From Symbiodinium natans (Eukaryota > Sar > Dinophyceae > Suessiales > Symbiodiniaceae), in assembly GCA_905221605.1 (NCBI GenBank), contig CAJNDS010002850.1:197036-261035 (forward strand): 64,000 bases of DNA. The letters run 5' to 3'. Positions 52,814 to 60,780 of this stretch are shown piece by piece. The notes under the pieces were generated by a model. That model ran no database searches, was not told where the DNA came from, and saw only the letters and a list, made by a program, of their open reading frames with translations. How positions within the stretch are numbered: the first letter of the stretch is position 1; each line of letters starts with the position of its first letter. The position numbers and the translations under genes are program-made.

Positions 52814-54976
52814 GTGTCTAGTACCCATGTGCCTAGTACAAACAGCACAGTGGAAGACAGCCAAGAGAGCTGGAGTCCAGTTAAGAGGGGTCCGGAGGCT
52901 GTCCGAGCTGTGGACAGCAGTTGGGCGGTCACAGGGCCCAGATACTTCCATATAACAAGGGAAGACATCGAGGAGGAATGTGAGCATTCGGCCTCGCGAG
53001 AAGCTGAGGGAAGCCAAATACAGATGAGAGACCATGCAGCGGTTAGAGGGGAGAACATGAAGGCCTCGCAGGAAGCTGAGGAAACACGTTTCTCGGCCTC
53101 GCCGTGTGCTGAGGGTCGCAGAGGCAAACAAAAGCCCAAGAAGCGGAAAGCAAAACCCACGAAACCACCAAAAGATCTGCCAAAGGAGTGGCAAACGCTA
53201 TGCCAAGTGGTGGGTAGATATGATGCTTCCAGTGAGGCTGCTGCACTCGAAGCCATTGAGAAGCTGGAAGAGCAGGAACTCAACCCGCTACAACAACGAG
53301 CATGCCACGAAGTGCTTCGTTCCTTTGTGGAGCATGACGCACAATATGCCAAATGGATCTTGGCAGATGTGGCAAGTGGGTATCGCCAAGATGATAAGGC
53401 CGAATGCATCAAAATCACAGCGGCTAACATCACCAGCTGGAGGAAACCCATTGCGGCATGGATACATGAACTAGGACCGGACCTGGTGGTGCTGCAGGAA
53501 ACCCACCTCAAGACGGAGGGTATCCAGCAAGCCATGAGCCATTGCCAAGATATGGGATACACCTTCATTGGCATGCCAGGCAGTACAAAAATTAAGGGTG
53601 TACAAGGAGGCCTGGCAGTGGTTGCACCCCGACATAGGAATCTGCGATACCTTACCGAGTATGGGTCAGGACCGGCGGGCTTCCTGGCATGTGCCATGAG
53701 AAACAAAGGCTGGGATTTGATCATCGTCAGTCTGTATTTGGAGAGCGGGGTCGGATTCCAGGCTCCAAACAATATCCAAGTACTGGCGAGACTGATAGCC
53801 TTTCTCAAGGGCTGCAAAGTGCCTTATATGGTGCTGGGAGATTGGAATGAAGCCCAGGATACCATGAGGGGCACAACTATGGCGACAGAAGTTGGTGGTG
53901 CATTTGTAGGAGTGGGGGAACCAACGGCCCAAGGATCGGACGAAATTGATTACGGGTTGGTTGCGAAATGCTTGGTGCCCATCCTGCAAGTGAAAACGGA
54001 TTGGGAAACCCCTTTTCGGCCTCATGCTGCGATGCATTGGAGGGTAGCCCAACCGTGCAGTAGCCCTGATGTTCCCCAGATGAAGAAGGCGGGAGCATTG
54101 GTGACGGAGACTGCGGAATACGAACCAGTTCAAAACACACAGAGCATCAACATCCTGGATGAACCCAAGATGGAAGATGAGCTCAGTGAGACATTCGCTC
54201 ACCTGAGTGCCGGGGTGGAGAGGTCGATCACAGGCCGAATCGAAGGCATGGGTGTTAAATCCGAGATTGTCCGGAAGAAGTTGGTGGTCAACAACCCGGA
54301 GAACGTTGTCTGGACAGGCAAGAGGGCGGCCTTTTGGAACAGGGTCCAACAATGGGTCAAACAAGGCAGACATCATGGCGATGCGCATCCGGTGGCGCGC
54401 CTGGTCCAACGTAGGCTCGGCGAGTATTACGAGGGTGATGCTCAGAACCAGGAGGATATGCTCGTGAATATCCTGGGCCGGGGTACGGACACTAGACTTG
54501 TTCTGAAGCGCATCGACGAACAGCAATGCTACGCGAGAAAGGCGGATATGGAAGAGACAGCCCACCAGTACAAGCAATGGCTCAGCAAGGCCATGGAAAA
54601 GGGCATGCGACCATTATACAATGCCTTGCGAAAAGAAGAACAAGTGGTACAAAGACCCTACATGGAATATGACATGCTGGAACGGCCACACATTCGCCGA
54701 GACCACTGGGCGGCAGTGTGGACGACGGGCCAGCCGTTGGCAAAATCGGCCTCGCTCATGACGGAGCTCGAGGATGCAGCCAAAAAACAAGCGGCCAGCG
54801 TGGAGCCGCTAAACCCTGTCGAGGTCAAGGCAAGGATCAAAAAACTGGCACTAAAGAGCCCGGGGCCGGATGGCTGGAGGATTGATCATTTGCATGCCAT
54901 GGACGACAAAGCAGTGAAGCCGTTGTGTCCTTCTTCCATGAATGTGAGGCCAAGGCAGCCTGGCCGCAGCAAATGA
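52814..54976 (+). CDS. LINE ORF2, N-terminal part: APE-type endonuclease
   Basis: The frame opens without ATG (GTG at 52814). A preceding short frame from the ATG at 52618 may hold the true start. The first 130 residues are low-complexity and contain three copies of a SAS..AEG motif encoded by the bulged hairpin. The endonuclease follows: ITAANITSW (Asn about 205), VVLQETHLK (Glu about 229), LGDWNEAQD (Asp 343, Asn 345), SDEID (about 375-379), FRPHAAMHW (His about 404). These are the metal and catalytic residues that nick target DNA to prime reverse transcription. After a linker the RT begins (LKSPGPDGWRIDHLH). The frame then breaks near 54925-54976 and continues at -1. Confidence 0.8.
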   Translation: MSSTHVPSTNSTVEDSQESWSPVKRGPEAVRAVDSSWAVTGPRYFHITREDIEEECEHSASREAEGSQIQMRDHAAVRGENMKASQEAEETRFSASPCAEGRRGKQKPKKRKAKPTKPPKDLPKEWQTLCQVVGRYDASSEAAALEAIEKLEEQELNPLQQRACHEVLRSFVEHDAQYAKWILADVASGYRQDDKAECIKITAANITSWRKPIAAWIHELGPDLVVLQETHLKTEGIQQAMSHCQDMGYTFIGMPGSTKIKGVQGGLAVVAPRHRNLRYLTEYGSGPAGFLACAMRNKGWDLIIVSLYLESGVGFQAPNNIQVLARLIAFLKGCKVPYMVLGDWNEAQDTMRGTTMATEVGGAFVGVGEPTAQGSDEIDYGLVAKCLVPILQVKTDWETPFRPHAAMHWRVAQPCSSPDVPQMKKAGALVTETAEYEPVQNTQSINILDEPKMEDELSETFAHLSAGVERSITGRIEGMGVKSEIVRKKLVVNNPENVVWTGKRAAFWNRVQQWVKQGRHHGDAHPVARLVQRRLGEYYEGDAQNQEDMLVNILGRGTDTRLVLKRIDEQQCYARKADMEETAHQYKQWLSKAMEKGMRPLYNALRKEEQVVQRPYMEYDMLERPHIRRDHWAAVWTTGQPLAKSASLMTELEDAAKKQAASVEPLNPVEVKARIKKLALKSPGPDGWRIDHLHAMDDKAVKPLCPSSMNVRPRQPGRSK

Positions 54977-57903
54977 CAGTCTCCCTTATAGCAATGCTGC
55001 CGAAGAATCTGACCCGGGAAAGACCAATTGCTTTGCTACACATCCTGTACAGGACCTGGGTCCGTTTGCGATGGGATCTGGTAAGTACTTGGCAGGCAGG
55101 CTATGCCCAAACTGCCACGTATGACAAGGCAGTCCCAGGCAGTTGCTGCTTGGACGTGGCTGTAGGCAGACTACTGCGAAATGAGGTGGCGAAGACAAAT
55201 GGTGTGCATGTGGTGTCACTCTTTGTGGACCTCGAGTCCTTTTTCGATACCATCCAATTTCAGCAATTGATCACGGCAGCAACGGCCCTGCAATATCCAC
55301 CGCTAATCCTGAAGATGGCACTGGAAGTGTACATGGGTGCCAGATATTTGGTGGCGGATGGGGTGCTGTCGGCAGGCATCAGAGCCACGAATGGCGTGCA
55401 AGCAGGGTGTCCAGCTGCGCCATCGTTGGCAAAGGTGGCATTGCACCCGGTGATAGATAAGATCCAAAGGCGACGAGATGTGGCAAACGTGGATTGTTGG
55501 TTGGATGATGTCTCAATTGACATCCAGCATAAGTCCTTCAAACAAGTTGCGGATAGTGCGATACGAGTCTACCGCAGCTTAAAGGACGGGATGGACGCTA
55601 ATGGTTTCACGATTTCATCCAAGAAGACAGGGTTTGTGGCCAGCAGTACCCAGGCGAGCAAGCACCTGCGAGAACTCCTGTTGCCTCATGAGCCACAGGT
55701 GTACGACGTGATGCGTGACTTGGGTGTCGACAGTACAGGGGGGCGAAAGCGTCGCTTGGTGACGTCGGCAACGCGGGCCAAGAAAGCCCATGCGCGACAT
55801 AGCAAACTGTCCAGGCTGGGGCCGCCGCCCAGCACTAAACTCCGCGTGGTCAAGGCAGCGATCACATCCGTTGCTTTATGGGGGCACCCCTCTGTGGGGG
55901 TATCACCTAAAAGAATGAAATGGCTCCGAACCGTGGTAGGAAAACACCTGGGTAAATACAAGCTTGGGAGTTTGGAAACCATCTTGGACATGGGGGCCAA
56001 GAAATGCCAGGATCCAAAGCGCACAATCCACAAGCAGCATTTCAAGGTGGTGGCCAAGGTTTTCCGTGCATGGATTGGTGGCGGAAAAGCCCACTTTGAA
56101 TTGGCCTGGAAAACCACTTGGAAGAGGTTGAGTGCGGCCAAACACCACTGGCCACTGGTCACGGGGCCGATGGCAGCAACCATGGCGTACTTAATGGATC
56201 TGAAGGTGGATGCCAGCGACCCAGGCAAATGGAAGAGAGGAAGTGTCCTCAACGTTGATTGGACCCAGCCACGCATGGGTAGCCTCGCCTACAACTGGCT
56301 TGAGGGATTTCTGGAGGAACAAAAACGGGCTGCAATAGCGAGACAGGCAGGTGGCGCTGGTGCCCAAGAGGGGCTGGATTGGACGCCGCATCACAAGCTG
56401 ACGAAGCTGGGAGGCCTAAGCCCAGGCCTTATGGAAGGTATAAAGTCAGTGTGGCACGCGGGCGTCATCACGGAAACCAAGCCAGGATGGTGCAAGAAGT
56501 GCCAAATGCCGGCAACTCTGGAGCATGTCCTCAAGGAATGTCCTTACTGGCGTGAACAAGGGTTCAAAGAACCCAAGCTCCAGGACTACTTGCGTCACAA
56601 ATACCCATGGGAGTGTTTGTGGACAAGGGCACTCCTGCCAAAGCCGGCGGTGTGGCACCCGAAGCCGCCGGAACACCTTTTAGGTCTGCGATACCAAGGA
56701 TGCTTTGCAGCTGCTGCAAAAGTGGAAGCGGAAGGCTTGATCTTCGCCACTGACGCAAGTGGAGGTCCAGGAGGAATAGACCCACGCGTACAAACATCAG
56801 CCCTTGCAGTGGTGGCTATGTCCTGGACAAACGATGTCCTGGTGGAAGTCGGGCGGATCACAGAGCTGGTCTACCCGTGGCAGCCGGTGGTGGACATGGA
56901 GCGTCGTGCACTTTTCCGACTAATGGAGCACACGGAGGATCTGATTGATGTCACTATGGATTGCAAGCCGGCAGTCCAAGTGCTACAAAAAACACAACCG
57001 CCGGAGGATGACCTGGAATGGAGCAAAGTGTGGAATGGCAGGAAACGTATCAAGGCAACATGGGTCCCGTCCCACAAAACTGAAGAGGAATTCCTGGCGA
57101 AGATGGGGCCGGGTACGTTGTGGCGACGTGCAGCGAATGACATGGCAGACAAAGTATGTGGAGCAGTGGCGGCGGCTGCTTACAGCCCAGCGCACAAGAG
57201 GCGTGTCAAAGAATTGGACAATGTGGTGCGCACACTTTCCCTGGCGTACGGGGAACGCGCAGCCCACATATTGCGGAAGCGCAAAGAAGAAGACTTCCCC
57301 TTCATCCTGGACCATGCGCATTACAAAGAGAAGATGGAAGCCTCGCAGAAAGCTGAGGGATGCAAAAAAGAGCAGGGCAGCGCCAAACTCAACAAACGCC
57401 AGCGGCTTTGGCAGTTGCTTAAAAACCCGGAGCGCGGGCATCAATGGGAGAAGGGCAGCGAACACCCCCGGAATTTAACACTGAAATGTCAACTGTGCGG
57501 GTTGTATGTACAACAAACCCTCACGAACTTGGAGGTGGTCTTGGAGCAGTACTGCGTCAACCAGCCGGAGGCGCGAGTGCGTGAAGAGTGGGGTATCCAC
57601 CCCTCCCATAATATGGTGAATTTGGGAATCCGTTGGGTTTGCACAAAGTGTGACAGAACACATGCACCGGTCAGCCAGAAGTGCAATAAAAGCCTGGCGG
57701 GTGAGTGCAAATCGCGGACTTCTCAAGGCAAGCTGGCTACCCAAGCGCAAACCCTTGTCAATGGTGGAAGTATGAGCAACGTCCAGTTTCAGCAGCCTCG
57801 CGTTCAGTTTGGTGGGAAACACGCCAAAGCTAAGCCCCAAGCCAGCGCACAGCAGAAGATGTCATTGTTTGTTAGGCCTCGCCAAGCTGAGGGAACGCAG
57901 TAA
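54925..57903 (+). CDS. LINE ORF2, C-terminal part: reverse transcriptase, zinc knuckle, RNase H
   Basis: It continues ORF2 in the -1 frame. RT motifs: FFHECEAKAAWPQQM and IALLHILYRTWVRLRW; motif A SLFVDLESFFDT (Asp about 102); motif B NGVQAGCPAAPSL; motif C CWLDDVSID (LDD at 193-195, where most LINEs have Y/FADD). A CCHC site between RT and RNase H reads WCKKCQMPATLEHVLKEC. RNase H residues are FATDASGG, DMERRAL, TMDCKPAV and ANDMADK. A further Cys-rich segment (CQLCG, CTKCDRTHAPVSQKC) near the end may bind nucleic acid. The presence of RNase H points to the I/R1-like side of LINEs. Two hairpin-encoded peptides (EASQKAEG, RPRQAEG) are in frame. It stops TAA at 57901. Confidence 0.85.
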   Translation: MSFFHECEAKAAWPQQMTVSLIAMLPKNLTRERPIALLHILYRTWVRLRWDLVSTWQAGYAQTATYDKAVPGSCCLDVAVGRLLRNEVAKTNGVHVVSLFVDLESFFDTIQFQQLITAATALQYPPLILKMALEVYMGARYLVADGVLSAGIRATNGVQAGCPAAPSLAKVALHPVIDKIQRRRDVANVDCWLDDVSIDIQHKSFKQVADSAIRVYRSLKDGMDANGFTISSKKTGFVASSTQASKHLRELLLPHEPQVYDVMRDLGVDSTGGRKRRLVTSATRAKKAHARHSKLSRLGPPPSTKLRVVKAAITSVALWGHPSVGVSPKRMKWLRTVVGKHLGKYKLGSLETILDMGAKKCQDPKRTIHKQHFKVVAKVFRAWIGGGKAHFELAWKTTWKRLSAAKHHWPLVTGPMAATMAYLMDLKVDASDPGKWKRGSVLNVDWTQPRMGSLAYNWLEGFLEEQKRAAIARQAGGAGAQEGLDWTPHHKLTKLGGLSPGLMEGIKSVWHAGVITETKPGWCKKCQMPATLEHVLKECPYWREQGFKEPKLQDYLRHKYPWECLWTRALLPKPAVWHPKPPEHLLGLRYQGCFAAAAKVEAEGLIFATDASGGPGGIDPRVQTSALAVVAMSWTNDVLVEVGRITELVYPWQPVVDMERRALFRLMEHTEDLIDVTMDCKPAVQVLQKTQPPEDDLEWSKVWNGRKRIKATWVPSHKTEEEFLAKMGPGTLWRRAANDMADKVCGAVAAAAYSPAHKRRVKELDNVVRTLSLAYGERAAHILRKRKEEDFPFILDHAHYKEKMEASQKAEGCKKEQGSAKLNKRQRLWQLLKNPERGHQWEKGSEHPRNLTLKCQLCGLYVQQTLTNLEVVLEQYCVNQPEARVREEWGIHPSHNMVNLGIRWVCTKCDRTHAPVSQKCNKSLAGECKSRTSQGKLATQAQTLVNGGSMSNVQFQQPRVQFGGKHAKAKPQASAQQKMSLFVRPRQAEGTQ

Positions 57904-58075
57904 TTCCGCAGCCGTTTGGTGCAAGGAGCAGGGTTTTCGGCCTCGTAGCTGAGGGTGAGGGCCTCGCAACGGGGACTTGTATTTGGTGTTACGGCCTCGC
58001 TTTGCTGAGGGAGTGTAATTCGGCCTCGCGGTGCCGCGTGCTTGCGTCATCGCCGGACAAGGCGGGCCTGTAGCA

Positions 58076-58600
58076 ATGCGGCAATGGAAGTCGGATGCTA
58101 CGATGAGGAGACAAGGGTCCCGACTGCCATCCTGGTTAAGGAATCGGCCGGACAAAGGCAAGGGCAAAAGCAAGAACAAGCAGAAGGATCAGCCCCGTGA
58201 ACGGTCCCCGCTTCGACAGGCCAGACACCCGGAGCAGCCTTGGGATAGTGAAGAGGAGAGAGCTTCGGAATCTCCGGTGGGTCCGGTACGCCTACGGGAG
58301 AGAGGAGAAGACAGTACGGCCTCGCCTCAAGCTGAGGGTGACGATGAAGAGCAAGAGGCAAACCAGCCTCGTACAGTCACGCTGGCGGAAGGGCCGGGTG
58401 CCCACAATATGGCCTCGCAGGAAGCTGAGGGAAAGGAGAAAGAGCAAGCCATGGGGCAAGTCAAGCCTGTGCACCTTTGGTGCATAAATTGCAGAACCAG
58501 CAAAGGCCAAGGACAGCGCTCCATTGGCTTGGGGAGGTCCAATTGGTCCGCAACCCAACGACAGGGCAAAGCTTACAGCCTAGGGTGCTTCCCTTTATAG
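58076..58600 (+). CDS. LINE ORF3, N-terminal low-complexity part
   Basis: ATG at 58076 opens MRQWKSDATMRRQGSRLPSW, followed by a Lys/Gly/Ser-rich basic segment (KGKGKSKNKQKDQPRERS) and an acidic one. Two hairpin-encoded motifs, TASPQAEG and MASQEAEG, are in frame. The frame ends at 58600, but the recognisable domain lies in the overlapping -1 frame that begins near 58429. So this is most likely the N-terminal arm of the next entry. Confidence 0.55.
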   Translation: MRQWKSDATMRRQGSRLPSWLRNRPDKGKGKSKNKQKDQPRERSPLRQARHPEQPWDSEEERASESPVGPVRLRERGEDSTASPQAEGDDEEQEANQPRTVTLAEGPGAHNMASQEAEGKEKEQAMGQVKPVHLWCINCRTSKGQGQRSIGLGRSNWSATQRQGKAYSLGCFPL

Positions 58601-59301
58601 GTGCGGGGCGCACTCGACGAGGATATGCTCTGGATCGGCTATGGGTCATGAAACTAGCAATGGAACCCCAGAGCTTTGGCAACGAAGCAGGGTATGGGGA
58701 ACAATTCCCCACCCTGGTCACCAGGACCCTGTGGGCAGGATGGATTGGAGTCCTTTTCGACGAAGCGGTGGAGGGTTACTGCCACCACTACTTCTATGGA
58801 AGTATCATCCGCAGGGCAGAGCTGTTCAACACATGGTGGCAGGAACATCGCCATGAAGCCGGGGTCCTCAGACAGTCCCTGTTTTACCTGGTGGCTATAA
58901 CGTCATGGCTGACCATGCAAGGAGTTGCTCTATCGGATATCACGGTGAGCAACGTTGGGCGCGACCCAATGTCAGGATCGCTACCGCGGGCAATGTTCTT
59001 TGACACGGCGGAATGGACGACGCTGCAGGAGGAGAGATACAAGATATCATGCGGCCTCGTACGCCTCCTGGAGAAATATGATGAGGAGCTACTGGCAACC
59101 ATACGTGGATTGGTCAGAACGTACGACGGCAAGGCCAGCGCGCTTTGGATGGCGTGCGTAGGCAATGTCGGGCCATTTGCCCAGCACCTGTTGGATGCCG
59201 GAATTGCAAAACGAGGATGGGATGGAACCCTGCATTCGGTTCCGGCAACAGAGATCCAGAGAATCACGTTGGGCATGCCGTATGACGAAGCTGATGAGTG
59301 A
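58429..59301 (+). CDS. LINE ORF3: protein-kinase-like domain
   Basis: This -1 frame carries the marks of a kinase fold in the right order: IGAGRTRRGY (glycine-rich loop-like), LWVMKLAM (beta-3 lysine about residue 59), FGNEAGYGEQF (alpha-C glutamate about 70), GVALSDITVSNVG (catalytic-loop Asp 154 and Asn 159 with the canonical five-residue spacing), and RAMFFDTAEW (DFG-like Asp 176). Numbers count from the TTG at 58477. HRD is replaced by LSD. Whether it is an active kinase, a phosphotransferase of another substrate, or a pseudokinase cannot be told. A kinase-like gene inside a LINE is unusual; it may be a captured host domain. It ends with a TGA at 59299. Confidence 0.6.
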   Translation, partial: GKGERASHGASQACAPLVHKLQNQQRPRTALHWLGEVQLVRNPTTGQSLQPRVLPFIGAGRTRRGYALDRLWVMKLAMEPQSFGNEAGYGEQFPTLVTRTLWAGWIGVLFDEAVEGYCHHYFYGSIIRRAELFNTWWQEHRHEAGVLRQSLFYLVAITSWLTMQGVALSDITVSNVGRDPMSGSLPRAMFFDTAEWTTLQEERYKISCGLVRLLEKYDEELLATIRGLVRTYDGKASALWMACVGNVGPFAQHLLDAGIAKRGWDGTLHSVPATEIQRITLGMPYDEADE

Positions 59302-59370
59302 GCAGCGCAGAGCAGACAAGAAACATGGATAGTGGTCAGAGAGGCACCAACAAACCGAATCAAAATACCG

Positions 59371-59517
59371 CCTCGGCGTGCTGCCTGAGGAGTTTCGGCC
59401 TCGACTTCGGTCTGAGGGGTGCCAGAGAGGGAAGTTCGGCCTCGGCATGACCTGAGGGAATTTCGGCCTCGACCACGGTCTGAGGGACTGGATTTCAGCC
59501 TCGACAAATGTCTGAGG
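59371..59517 (+). repeat. Cluster of four bulged hairpins with different inner stems
   Basis: Four CCTC…T-GAGG hairpins begin at 59371, 59399, 59440 and 59499, plus one at 59467. Inner pairs are GGC/GCC, GAC/GTC, GG/CC, GAC/GTC and GAC/GTC, with loops that differ. An unpaired T precedes GAGG in every copy. They lie in the 3' region of the LINE just after ORF3. Confidence 0.9.
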
Positions 59518-59705
59518 AAAGTGAGGGCTAGTACCGGTAGTCTCACTGTGCAGAGTTGTAGCTTGTATGTTTCACCCACAAACCTCAGCCCCTTCGGGTG
59601 GCTACGCCTCGCAGCGTGCAGACGTAAAATTCACCTGGCAGTGAACTTTGTGGAGGATTCGTTATCACTGCTTTCAGAAATGCCCACAAGGACCAAGCAT
59701 GCAGC

Positions 59706-60778
59706 TAAACCGTGGTCGCAGAGTGGGCCTCACTTCGGTTGAGGGAAATCGACTCCCAAGTGAGAGTATGGAGTTTTGGTGGCAAACAAGAGAGCCAGCC
59801 GACTGTCTTTGGAACAATGGCTACGGCTGGCTGAGAATGTCAAGTCTCACAATGGATAGCGGCCTCGTACATAATATCCTCACAGGCAGGGTGGGTTTGA
59901 CCTGGTTGTCGGCACCTTGCCCGGCCCCCTGTCAGGCGCCTGTACCGGCCACCTGTTGAAGGTGTGTGGCGTGGGGTCACCGGTGCGTAGCGGCGATTTC
60001 GGTCGCTTAGCGTCCTCCAGCCTAAAAAGGGGTTGGGCAGGTACTTCACCTGTTCCTCCTGCTTGGCTCGTGTTGGAGATGTGTGAATCGAGGGCATGGA
60101 TCCGTCAAGGTGAGATGACGAGAAAGTGCAGAATGGCCTCAATCAATATGGAACGGTCTATGTATGGGGATTGACCACCCCGCCGGTAGAGGGATAGCGG
60201 CCTCTGAGAATCGGAGGGCATGGATCACCTCCCGGCAAAAGCCACAGGAAGTATGCCCTGTGCATGCAAGAGGCAGCCACCGTAACCAGAGTCCATGAAG
60301 CCTTGGGCCATGACCTGGTTTGAAGACATGTCCGGCCTCACTACGGTTGAGGGGTGGATGGAAGCACTCAGGACATGCAATGAGGCTCGTAGAACGAGCA
60401 TCTGGGTCTAAAGGAATGACCTCCATTCGGTGAGGGATAGCGGCCTCCACGAACGAGGGCATGGATCGCCTCCCGAATAGACAACACAGAGAATGTGCAA
60501 GCATACAGGCAATTTGCCTTGGCCAAAGTCTTCAAGCCAATGGCAACGACTTGGTCAAAACGACATTCCGGCCTCACTTCGGTTGAGGGTAGCGGTACGT
60601 CAAAACCGAGGACAAGGAATGAGAGGGGGAACTTACCGGCAGTTTCACCCCACAGTTTTAGTAAGCTTTTGTTTCACTTGAACCCACAGCCCCTTCGGGT
60701 GGCTACGCCTCGCAGCGTGCAGACGAAAAATTCACCTGGCTCAAGGTTTCGGCTCAACCCCGGTGGGGTGCTCAGGTA
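59706..60778 (+). repeat. Repeat A, right copy
   Basis: The partner of 50263-51336, with which it brackets the LINE in direct orientation. It carries the same hairpins, and ends with a box copy (60688-60778) in which ACGTAAAATTCACC reads ACGAAAAATTCACC. Confidence 0.9.
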
Positions 60779-60780
60779 GA

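Larger units (their letters stand above)
51337..59640 (+). mobile_element. LINE-type (APE-clade) non-LTR retrotransposon with three ORFs
   Basis: Three protein units lie in order: ORF1 (zinc-binding and coiled coil), ORF2 (APE endonuclease, reverse transcriptase, zinc knuckle, RNase H), and ORF3 (kinase-like). The 5' leader (51337-51649) resembles the start of the 2.12-kb tandem unit at 60781, so the element begins right after a ~90-bp box and ends near another. Two frame breaks (54.93 kb and 58.5 kb) are both -1. No poly(A) tail or target-site duplication is evident. The element is embedded in direct repeats instead. Confidence 0.82.

Noticed and set aside
53666-54577. 303-codon minus-strand frame, and others opposite LINE ORF2
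   Set aside because: These are antisense shadows of the endonuclease/RT coding region without any motif.
59286-59330. CTGATGAG near the end of ORF3 as a hammerhead ribozyme core
   Set aside because: No CGAAA strand or three-stem arrangement is present nearby, and the word is part of the kinase-like coding end.
50263-60778. The flanking A repeats as true LTRs of the element between them
   Set aside because: The enclosed element has LINE-type APE and RT with no integrase or primer-binding site. The repeats also continue as part of a wider tandem system to the right.
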